Origin: CAIYRG01 sp964494505
GTDB taxonomy: Bacteria; Pseudomonadota; Alphaproteobacteria; Micropepsales; Micropepsaceae
Length of the DNA: 64,000 bases
Assembly (NCBI GenBank): GCA_964494505.1
Contig: CAZBRO010000001.1
Coordinates: 62,001-126,000 of the forward strand
Direction: 5' to 3'
How positions within the stretch are numbered: the stretch's first letter is position 1; every line of letters starts with the position of its first letter. This document shows, one piece after another, positions 16,394 to 25,000 of this stretch. A program made the position numbers and the translations under genes. The notes below the pieces were generated by a model. The model saw only the letters and a list, made by a program, of their open reading frames with translations. It was not told the origin of the DNA and did no database searches.

Positions 16394-19300
16394 TTAGAAC
16401 GTCCTCACGACTTCAGTCACAGGGCCGGCAGTCAGGCGGAAATCGTGGCGTTCGGGCGCGGTAGTCAACAATGCCTGGGAGTGAAGTGACCGCCCCACGG
16501 AGTAGCCGGCGGCGTCAATCCATTCGACGCCATCATTGCGCACGATTGGCCGGACGTCATAGGTGCCACGGCGTCCGTCGACCTGCGTGAGCTGCGCAGC
16601 GCTCGCCCGAACGGCGTCGCCCCCGACCGGCTGCAGGATGCGCGACCGCTGCCAAGCTAGAAAGCGCTGAGGGTCGATCAGGGTTTCGGCCTGGCGATCA
16701 AAACCCTCGGCGCCGAGCCATGCTTCGAACTCCGGGCGAAGCAGAGCTGCCTCGTCGCGCGTCCGGGCCAAACCCTGCGCCAGAGCGAAGGCTACGAACG
16801 GGTCGAGGGTGCCCCAGCGCAGCAGCTCTCGAAACCAGAAGCCGATCCATGGCAGTCCGGTCGTCGCACGCCAGGTCTCCAATGTGGGCGTTTCAAGGTC
16901 GCCAGCGTTCCGACCCCACGCCTGAGCGACCGCCGCGCCGACCGCGACACCCAGGCGGAATTCCAAGTTCTCGGTGACGAAGCGCTGCCAAGCTCGAAGG
17001 TTGTCTGGCGTAGGAGCGACGGCGTCTGGCCGCTGCATCCACCAGCCCAGCACACCGATCCAGTTCGCGAGGACGATCTGGTCGCCAGCCGTTTGACGGA
17101 CGCGGTATCCAATGCCGGGCTCAGCGCGTATGCGCTCACCTAAGCGGAAGAACAGCTGGAAGCGGGCCTCGACAGACTCGGCCCCGAAATTGGCCGCTCC
17201 CTGTAACTCCGCGATTAGCTGCGGAGCGACAAGTTCAAAGCGGCGACCAACGTAGGGTGTGAATCCGTATTGATAGAGTCGGCGACGCTGCTCATGGTTA
17301 GGATAGAGACGTTCAACAAAGGCACGGCCCCGTTGAACAAAGCTGCGCTCAAGAAAATCTTCTTGGGCTGCCGCCACACGTGCAAACGTGCGCTGCCAAA
17401 GGTTGCGAAGGTGTGCTTCAGCCCGAACACCATCAATCGGCTCAATGGTCAGCAGCGCGAGCTCTTCGATCGCCGCGAGAATGAATCCATCGAGTTCGTC
17501 AAGGCTGTCGCCGAGCTGATCGATAGGCACGCGCGATTCTACCGCGAGATTGGCGCCAGCGTTCTCGGGCAGACTTACCTCGAGCCAGGCTAGAAACTGC
17601 GCTTCGGTTTGCAAACCGAGGAGCTGAACGCATTTCTGAGCGATCGATTGCAGCAGGACGGCAAGCGGACTGTAGATCACGCCTTGGTCGGCGACGTCCG
17701 CCTGCAATCGCCGAAGGAGGTCGTTGTAGTCGGCCTCCGAACGTTGGACCTGCTGGCGCTGCGTGGGCCGCGGCCCCGCTGCCGTGGTCGATGGCGCTTG
17801 CGGCAGCGCGACGAAGGTCATTCCTTCGATCGCTTCCGCCGCGCCTGGGCGCCCCGCACGCCCTGCCAAGTTGCGAAACTCCGCGGTCGACATCGGCACG
17901 ACATCCTGTTGCCCAGTCTGGATATCGAAGCCGCGTCGTAGGATGCTTGTCAGGAAGATGATGTCGAATGGCAGATTGACACCCTCAGTCAGTGTCGCAG
18001 TCGCCACCGTGATTGCGCAGATTCGGCGATCGATGAGGTCGACCATCAGGCGGCGCAGCCGCTGCGGCATCTGCCCATGGCTTGTCGCTATCCCATGGTT
18101 GAGGAGCCTCAGCTCGTACGAGTTCGCTCCGCAATAATCGATGCACGTGGCGCGGGTTTCCTCGAAGCGTGCGTGATCGATCGGATCAGCGGGTAGTTCG
18201 AAAGGCGGGAGATTCTCCCAACCGGGGAGGTCGAAAGCCTCGGCGTAGCGCTTCATCAGGCGCTCGGGTGACTGCGCGACCGAGATAAGAACCCGTCGTT
18301 TACCCTCGAGCAGATGCAGCGCCGTCCAGAGCACGTAGTTTTCCGTGTAGTGGGGCAGGCTGTTGCGGATGATCGGAGCTGGCAGCGGCATGGGCGGAAT
18401 TCGCAAGGGGAGATAGACCGGAGCGTCGCGGCCGCGCACGTACAGCATCTGCCCATTCATGATGTCGAGGATCGCCGATGGCGTGCGACGGGGATCGCAT
18501 TGGAGCGCACCGATTAACTGACGACTGCTCCGATAGCCGAGACCTACCGGTAGCGCGTTCGCGTCGCCTTCAATCCATTGGGCGACAGGCTGAGCCGCGC
18601 CGCCGGCGACGGCCGTAAGCGCGATGCGAGCCATCTCTGGTTTCAGCGCCAAGAGGCGCGACACCATCCCTTCGAGACGCATCGATCGGCTGCTGTGCGC
18701 TGCCAGCGCCTGGATCGCGTTGGCGTTGCCCTCGTTCACGACCTGGTGTGCTTCGTCGATCACAAGCAGGCGAAGACGCCGCACGAGAAGGTGGCCGACG
18801 TAGCGCATGAGCGCTTCGGCCTTTTCAACGGTCGCGATAAGAACGACGGGACGATTTGCTGTGAGCCAATAATCGGTGATGCCCCAGTCCGCGCCCCCAT
18901 AAAGGCCGGTGACAATAAGGTCGTCGCCAAGTTCAGCGGTGAGCTTAGTCTCGACTTCGCTCGCCAGTGCTCGGGAGGGTACAAGGTAGATTGCAAGCGG
19001 CGCTTGTTCACCTGGATCGACGAGCAGCAATTCCTTGACCAGCGCGAGGTTGGCGACCAGCGTCTTGCCCGATCCCGTCGGAGTGCAGAGCGCAAAGCTG
19101 TTGCGCTCGATGAGCCGTTCGAGACCTTGCACCTGCGACGTCCACAGGATCCCCCGGCCCCGCGCAAATTGCTCTCGTGCAAAGCGCCAGAGGCGCGCTT
19201 GGAGGTTCGGAGCGCGCGCCGCTAGACGCACCACACGTTTATGCAAGCTGTTGTCAGCGAACCGTGTCGCGGTCGTCTCTAAGAGTGTGATCAGGATCCA

Positions 19301-20089
19301 TAGTTCATCGCTTGAAAGTCTGGTCGCTAGCGCCGAAAGGTCCGATAATTTCTCTAATGCCTGAACGAGTCGAGCGTCGGTGCCACGGCGTAAACTGTCG
19401 GCGAGCAGTCCGACGGACCGCACCAGCTCGACCACGACGTACCAGCCTATCTTGCTGGCCGCTGGGGCCGCGGGCAGATCCGCTGCGTCGTGCCGATCTC
19501 GATCGGCACCCTCGTCGAGTGCAGGTTCGTCGTCCTCGAGATCTGCCTCAGGTTCCGCGAGCAGAATAGCGGAGCCGCCGCGGCCGGTGAGTTCCGGATG
19601 ATCGCCCCAGAAGGCAGCGGACCGCCTGAGAAGGCGTTCGAAATCGGCGCTTAGGAACGCTGCAAAGATTTCGGCGACGCCTTCGCCAAAACCACCTTGT
19701 CGCAGCAAGCTGGTTGCCATCGCCGGCAGACCTGCAAGCTGATAGGCGCCTGCCGCGAGCAGCGCGACTGGGACGTCTCGTGTGACCGCGTCCGACGACC
19801 GGGCAAGCCATTCGAGCAGTTCGCCCGCACGCCGATAGCAGCCAAGCGCGTCCACCGAGCCCTCGCCGTCGAGGTCGCGGAAGATGCCCGCCGCATGAAG
19901 CAGACGGCGGGCATCGTCGAACTGTTCGCGTGATTCCCGCGCGCTCCAAGCGATCGGGGGGACCTGCCACGATGTCTGTAGACTGCGGACGAAGAGGCGC
20001 GCCTGCGCCGGGGTAAGCTCGTTTTCGGTTGCCCGGCTGGCCCGGACGGCCGCTGCCAACTCTCGGCGTTGCTCGTCGAGCCGCGCCAT
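16394..20089 (-). CDS. SF2 helicase, HamB-like (Hachiman-type)
   Basis: A 1231-residue DExH helicase. Walker A CTPTGSGKT is near residue 335, the DEAHQ box near 444, the SRSMRLEGMVSRLLALKP segment follows, a TATLTEGVNLPFD motif (V/Va) lies near 690 and NLAGRAGRPG (motif VI) near 743. The motifs resemble Ski2-like helicases and the HamB subunit of Hachiman defence. The N-terminal 300 residues and the long helical C-terminus are less conserved. It is larger than a typical HamB (roughly 900-1000 aa). The gene directly follows the HamA-like nuclease with overlapping stop and start, the Hachiman order. In Hachiman the helicase senses damaged or processed DNA and releases the nuclease. Fusions or unrelated Ski2-like systems are alternatives. 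Confidence 0.65.
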   Translation of the reverse strand: MARLDEQRRELAAAVRASRATENELTPAQARLFVRSLQTSWQVPPIAWSARESREQFDDARRLLHAAGIFRDLDGEGSVDALGCYRRAGELLEWLARSSDAVTRDVPVALLAAGAYQLAGLPAMATSLLRQGGFGEGVAEIFAAFLSADFERLLRRSAAFWGDHPELTGRGGSAILLAEPEADLEDDEPALDEGADRDRHDAADLPAAPAASKIGWYVVVELVRSVGLLADSLRRGTDARLVQALEKLSDLSALATRLSSDELWILITLLETTATRFADNSLHKRVVRLAARAPNLQARLWRFAREQFARGRGILWTSQVQGLERLIERNSFALCTPTGSGKTLVANLALVKELLLVDPGEQAPLAIYLVPSRALASEVETKLTAELGDDLIVTGLYGGADWGITDYWLTANRPVVLIATVEKAEALMRYVGHLLVRRLRLLVIDEAHQVVNEGNANAIQALAAHSSRSMRLEGMVSRLLALKPEMARIALTAVAGGAAQPVAQWIEGDANALPVGLGYRSSRQLIGALQCDPRRTPSAILDIMNGQMLYVRGRDAPVYLPLRIPPMPLPAPIIRNSLPHYTENYVLWTALHLLEGKRRVLISVAQSPERLMKRYAEAFDLPGWENLPPFELPADPIDHARFEETRATCIDYCGANSYELRLLNHGIATSHGQMPQRLRRLMVDLIDRRICAITVATATLTEGVNLPFDIIFLTSILRRGFDIQTGQQDVVPMSTAEFRNLAGRAGRPGAAEAIEGMTFVALPQAPSTTAAGPRPTQRQQVQRSEADYNDLLRRLQADVADQGVIYSPLAVLLQSIAQKCVQLLGLQTEAQFLAWLEVSLPENAGANLAVESRVPIDQLGDSLDELDGFILAAIEELALLTIEPIDGVRAEAHLRNLWQRTFARVAAAQEDFLERSFVQRGRAFVERLYPNHEQRRRLYQYGFTPYVGRRFELVAPQLIAELQGAANFGAESVEARFQLFFRLGERIRAEPGIGYRVRQTAGDQIVLANWIGVLGWWMQRPDAVAPTPDNLRAWQRFVTENLEFRLGVAVGAAVAQAWGRNAGDLETPTLETWRATTGLPWIGFWFRELLRWGTLDPFVAFALAQGLARTRDEAALLRPEFEAWLGAEGFDRQAETLIDPQRFLAWQRSRILQPVGGDAVRASAAQLTQVDGRRGTYDVRPIVRNDGVEWIDAAGYSVGRSLHSQALLTTAPERHDFRLTAGPVTEVVRTF

Positions 20090-21036
20090 CAGCGAGCCCC
20101 CCAGAGCGAGGCGTAGAGCCGTTCGATCAGGTCCACGCCTCCTTCAGTGACCAGTTCTACGACTTGGAGTGGCCTTCCAGCGGCATACTCGGGCGGAGGA
20201 GCGCCTGTCGGTAGGTAGCTTGTCCCCCGCTCTCGTCGTGCTGCCTTGTTGCCGGCGATAAAAATATAGTCGGTGCGAGGGAGGGGAGCCGCGCCAATAA
20301 GCAGCGCTCGATCAAGTGAGACAATCGTCTCCGCATATTGGTCTCGTGCCTTCTCGCAAAGCAGCTTGTTGATCTGTTCGAGGCCCTGCGGTGCCGCCAA
20401 CCCGGTGTTCATCTCGTTCCAGATGCCATCGCCCTTACGGACGCGCGCGCCCTCTGGACCGGTCCATTCGCCAAGCATGAGTTCGTCCATAGTGGCTGGC
20501 GTGAGCTTGGCGCGCCATTTCGCTTCGCCGGCAATGAATCGGACTACCTCGCCGGTTGCCGGATCGATGCCGAGCGCAATAAAGTCGTTGCCATGCCGAC
20601 CGGACACTTCGCGCACTCGCGCGGGGTCGCGTGCCAGATCGAAAATGTATGCTTCGACTTCGGCATGATAGCGGAAGAGGAAGATCGGGATGGTCCAACG
20701 GTGTCCGCCGACAAATCGATAGGCCTCAGCCATCAAGCCAGCAATGACCTCACCGAACAGGCCTTTCTTAGCGGTCGGCGGCAGGCAATTGGGATATTGC
20801 GCGTTCCCACCCGGGCCGTTCGCGTCGGGATGCAAGTCAATTCGAGCCGCACGATGAAAGACCTCCCGCGCGTCCAGGTGCGCGGACTCAAAGTAAGGGC
20901 GCAATCCATCGATTAGGGCATCGTCGATGGGAGCCACCTGCTCAAACAATATGTGGCCGTAATTGCCATTGGTGTGCGCGGCGCCCAGCAGCCAGCGGTC
21001 GAGCAACGGCGTTGGCGGAGGGCAGTTGTGCATCAT
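20089..21036 (-). CDS. PD-(D/E)XK-like nuclease, HamA-like (DUF1837 type)
   Basis: A protein of about 315 residues. Motifs are in the order seen in HamA/DUF1837: KKGLFGEVIAGLMAEAY (GxFGE helix), a stretch with FRYHAEVEAYIFDL, GRHGNDFIALG giving an acidic residue, and FIAGEAKWR giving E-x-K, the core of a PD-(D/E)XK nuclease. The rest ends with VELVTEGGVDLIERLYASLWG. HamA degrades DNA when released by its helicase partner. Two adjacent ATG codons at 21036/21033 are preferred; a TTG at 21048 would add four residues. No Shine-Dalgarno is clear. Cleaner homology searches would be needed to separate HamA from other nuclease families, so the name is tentative. Confidence 0.55.
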   Translation of the reverse strand: MMHNCPPPTPLLDRWLLGAAHTNGNYGHILFEQVAPIDDALIDGLRPYFESAHLDAREVFHRAARIDLHPDANGPGGNAQYPNCLPPTAKKGLFGEVIAGLMAEAYRFVGGHRWTIPIFLFRYHAEVEAYIFDLARDPARVREVSGRHGNDFIALGIDPATGEVVRFIAGEAKWRAKLTPATMDELMLGEWTGPEGARVRKGDGIWNEMNTGLAAPQGLEQINKLLCEKARDQYAETIVSLDRALLIGAAPLPRTDYIFIAGNKAARRERGTSYLPTGAPPPEYAAGRPLQVVELVTEGGVDLIERLYASLWGAR

Positions 21037-21189
21037 CTGAGGTGCCAATCCGGGGTCATGCAGCGGCGCCCGCCGATAAAATCTGCGCGGCGCTCCGTGG
21101 TGTCTAATGGTTGGATTGCGGTGATAGCCAATTTCCTTCCTGTCGAGGCCGGTCTACCGCCGGCGCGTTGAGGCGCCGCGGGTCGGCTT

Positions 21190-21837
21190 TCAGTCACCCG
21201 TGGTTAGGGCTTCGAGATAGGGGCGAAGCGAATTCCAGACGCCGGTTCGCATTGCGCAGACCGAGATCTCGGATGGAGTCGCCTTACGCTGGCGTAGCGC
21301 TTCTTTCAAAGCGGGGATCGCGACGTCGATCCCAACGGAGCGGCGGTGGCGGAAAACGTCGGCGATAGTTTTCGCAACGCCAAAGATCGGGACTGGGACA
21401 CCTTCGATGTCGTGTGTCTCAACGCCGTCGCGGAGGAACTTGTCGGCGAACCGGACGATGCGCAATGGCGGGTAGTCGATCTGAGGTTTCCAGTCTTTTG
21501 AGCCGATGGCGATCCAGATCCGGCGCGGCAGCTGGTCGGTAATGCCGTGAAAGGCAAGGGCGGACACGAGGCAGATCACGCCTTTGGGCACCCGTTTGAC
21601 GGCCTCGGCGAAAGTGTGATTGCCCTCGGGAGCAGCGTCCGCGAGCTGGTAGAGTCCGCGGCCAAGCCTGGTCACGATACCATCTCGTTCAAGCCGAGAG
21701 ACGGTCGCAGCGGTGATGCCGGCACGGCGGATTTCGGCCAGGCGGGCGATGCCCTGTTCGCGCAGGAACGCGGCGAGCTGTTCACGCTGGGTGCGTGGCT
21801 CCAGTGATACAGTTCCTCGGGTCTCTTGAGGTTTCAT
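21190..21837 (-). CDS. Orphan AbiEi-type antitoxin/regulator
   Basis: A 215-residue protein with the N-terminal winged helix region of AbiEi proteins (LAAFLREQGIARLAEIRRAGITAATVSRLERDGIVTRLGRGLYQL), followed by the antitoxin core (LVSALAFHGIT, IFGVAKTIADVFRHR). The ATG at 21837 is preferred over a longer reading because the N-terminus then matches the family. No AbiEii toxin is encoded on either side. Upstream is a divergent five-gene helicase-methylase operon and downstream is the HamA/HamB-like pair, so it probably serves as a transcriptional regulator of one or both rather than as an antitoxin. The 153-base gap to the HamA-like gene holds no other gene. Confidence 0.75.
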   Translation of the reverse strand: MKPQETRGTVSLEPRTQREQLAAFLREQGIARLAEIRRAGITAATVSRLERDGIVTRLGRGLYQLADAAPEGNHTFAEAVKRVPKGVICLVSALAFHGITDQLPRRIWIAIGSKDWKPQIDYPPLRIVRFADKFLRDGVETHDIEGVPVPIFGVAKTIADVFRHRRSVGIDVAIPALKEALRQRKATPSEISVCAMRTGVWNSLRPYLEALTTGD

Positions 21838-21866
21838 CCGAGGAAATGTATCATTCCCCGACGCTC

Positions 21867-21888
21867 CTGCCAAACAGGCAGTTGGCAG
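21867..21888. promoter_or_regulatory. Dyad in the divergent intergenic region
   Basis: CTGCCAA (21867-21873) and TTGGCAG (21882-21888) form a perfect 7-bp dyad with an 8-base spacer. It lies 30 bases before the orphan AbiEi-type gene and about 170 bases before the large helicase operon. It is a candidate operator for autoregulation. Confidence 0.4.
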
Positions 21889-22060
21889 TTCCAGAGGTGA
21901 CGCTGCGGACGGACAACCTGTGTATAGGAGGCTAATCAGACTTACGATCGGCATACCGGAGGTCATGATCGACGACCGGCTGCTAATTTGAGGTCAGACA
22001 CCACCCACGCGGGGAAAGAACAACCCATAGCAAGGGCGACTTCAGGGCATAGGGGGCTTA

Positions 22061-25000
22061 GTGGATATCTTCGATCTCGATCAGGCACTGATAGAGCGAT
22101 ACGAGTCGTTCGCTCGTTCCTTTTCAGAGATTCATGCGCCCGAAATCCGTGCGCAAATCGATGCGGCCTACGCCGACCAGCGCTTCTGGCCCGAGCCCCT
22201 GATTACGATCAATCCTCACTTCGAGGCGGGCGCCTCTGTCGATGAACTTGTCGAGCAGAATGTGCTCGATCCCGCATTGAGCAAAATCTTCGCCGCGGGT
22301 CCGGATCGAAAGCCGATCAAGCTTCATCGCCACCAAGAACGCGCCGTCGCCAAGGCGCGCAACGACGAGAGCTTCATCGTCACGACCGGAACAGGTTCCG
22401 GCAAGTCACTGTGTTTTTTCTTGCCAATCGTCGATGCCGTCGTTCGCGCGCGACGTGCTGGCGAGGCAAGGCGGACACGCGCGGTAATCATTTATCCAAT
22501 GAATGCCTTGGCCAACAGTCAACTTGAGGAACTCGAGAAGTTCATCGGTGGATCGGGGCTCGAAGATGGCCTGCGTCCTACGTACCGGCGGTATACCGGC
22601 CAAGAGAGCGATGCAGAGCGCCAGGCCATCGCGGCGGCCAAGCCAGACATTCTGCTGACGAACTTCATGATGCTCGAGCTGCTGATGACGCGTCAGGACG
22701 ATCTTGATCGGGCCGTCATCGCCAATGCGGTGGGCCTAGATTTCCTGGTGCTCGACGAGTTGCACACCTATCGCGGCCGGCAGGGCGCGGACGTCGCTAT
22801 GCTCGTGCGTCGCGTGAAGGAACGATTAGTCACTAGCCGCAAGCTGATGTGCATCGGCACGTCGGCGACGATGTCGAATGCGCATGACGAGTTAGAGCGA
22901 GCGACCGCTGTCGCTCGCGTTGGGAAGCTGATTTTTGGAGAAGAACTGAGCGCGGCGTCAATCATCGATGAGAACCTCGCCCGAGCCACCGACCCGCGGA
23001 TCAATAGTGGGAGCCTCGGCCGTGCGCTCAAAGACGCAGTGTTGGCGCCGACACCGGAAGCGCTGACCGATAAAGATCTCTTCTCTCATCCACTTGCCTG
23101 CTGGATTGAAACTGAGATCGGACTCCTCGAAGGTGAAAAGCTACGGCGTCGGCCGCCCATGACGCTAAGCGAGGCCGGGTCGGCGCTCTCGGTTCAAACG
23201 GGTGTCGCTCAAGAACAATGCAAAGCCTCCTTAGCAGGCATGCTGTCGTTGATGGGACGCCGCGAAAACCTTCGCGGCGGCCCAAGCGATCGCGCGTTTT
23301 TGGCGTTCAAGCTCCATCGGTTCATCTCGGGCGCTGGACACGCCTATGCGACGGTTGAGCCAGCGGCAAACCGCCGCGTTGTGCTGGAAGGCCAAGTCTT
23401 TCATCCGGCCGATCCCGATGCGCGCTTATATCCCGTCTTCTTTTGCAGGGAGTGCGGTCAGGAGCATCACAGTGTTCGGGTCGAGAATTCACTCGACGGC
23501 ATTCGAGTTCTCGCGAGGCCGATCGATGAGCCGGCCAGTGAGGACGTAGAGGCGGATGGGTCGCGAACGGGCTTTCTCGTGCCGGCCGTCAATGCGGATT
23601 TCTCGTTTGGAGGAGCCATCGCCGACTATCCGGACGATTGGCAAGAAACGACACCTGCCGGGCAGGAGCGGCTGAAAAGCGGGCATCGCGGCAAGCACGA
23701 GGGGCAACTTCTGTCGGTGAGGCCCGACGGGTCGCTCGGGGATGATGGAGTGTCCACATGGTTCTTCGGCGGCAAGTATCGCTTCTGTCCGCATTGCCGT
23801 CATCAGCCACCACAACAAGCGCGTGACATCAACAAGCTCGCCGGACTGTCTGCCGAAGGGCGCAGCTCCGCGACAACGCTGATCGTGTCGACCATCTTGG
23901 CATGGATGGAAAACGACGGGACCCTCGAAGAGGGGACCCGGAAACTCTTGGGCTTTACGGACAACCGCCAAGACGCTGCGCTTCAGGCGGGTCACTTCAA
24001 CGACTTCATTTTCGTAACCCTGCTTCGCGGCGCCATTCTGCGCGCGGTGCGTGGCGCCGGCGACAAAGGCCTAGCCGATGTTCGATTCGGCGAGGCGGTA
24101 CGCAAAGCTCTCGGCTTCGATCTTGAAGAGTCTGATCGTCTCGTAGATTGGATGTTCGACCCTCGGGTCAAAGGGTTCCATAACCGACAAGCGGCCGAGG
24201 AGGTCCTCACCTCGGTCTTGGCGCATCGGTTGTGGGCCGATCTGCGCAAGGGTTGGCGTTTCACGAACCCCAACCTCGAGGAAGCTGGCTTAATTTCGGT
24301 TCGGTTCCCTGGCTTGGACGATTTGGCACGCGACGATGAGGAGTTCGCGGGAAACCGTCGATTGGCGGGGGCGACGCCGGAAATGCGGGCCAGGCTCTTC
24401 AATCTTCTTTTCGACTACATGCGACGCGGTCTGGCGATCGCGACGGAAGCCCTTGACCGTCAGCGTATCCTTCAAGTTGCCGAAGCGTCCCGAAATCATC
24501 TTCGTGATCCGTGGCTCATCGACCAGAACGAAGAATACGAATTGCGTCAGGCGAGCTTCTTGATGATCGATCCGCCAAGTAAGGCGGACATCAGTGTAGC
24601 AGAAGACGGGTTAATCGTGCGGGGCGGATGGCGTACGGCTCTTGGCAAAGCATTGCGCAGCAAGGATATCTGGGGTGAACCTCTGCCAGTGAAGGAGTAC
24701 GGCGACGTTATCGCCACTCTCTTGCGAGCGGCGGAGAGCCATCAGGTAGTCCGCCGCGTAGTTACCGGCGGCGATGCGCCGGCATGGCGGCTCGCATCGA
24801 CAGCTCTGCGTCTGTTTCCAGCGACCAACCGGTCCGACGGTAAGCGAGAGAACCCCTTTTTCCGTACGCTCTACGGAGAAGTCGCCGAAATGCTGGCGCA
24901 ACAGGGTGATCTGCCCTTCGCCTTCGAAGCGCGCGAACATACAGCGCAAGTCGATCAGAAGGTTAGGGCTTGGCGAGAGGACCGCTTCCGATTCGGAACG

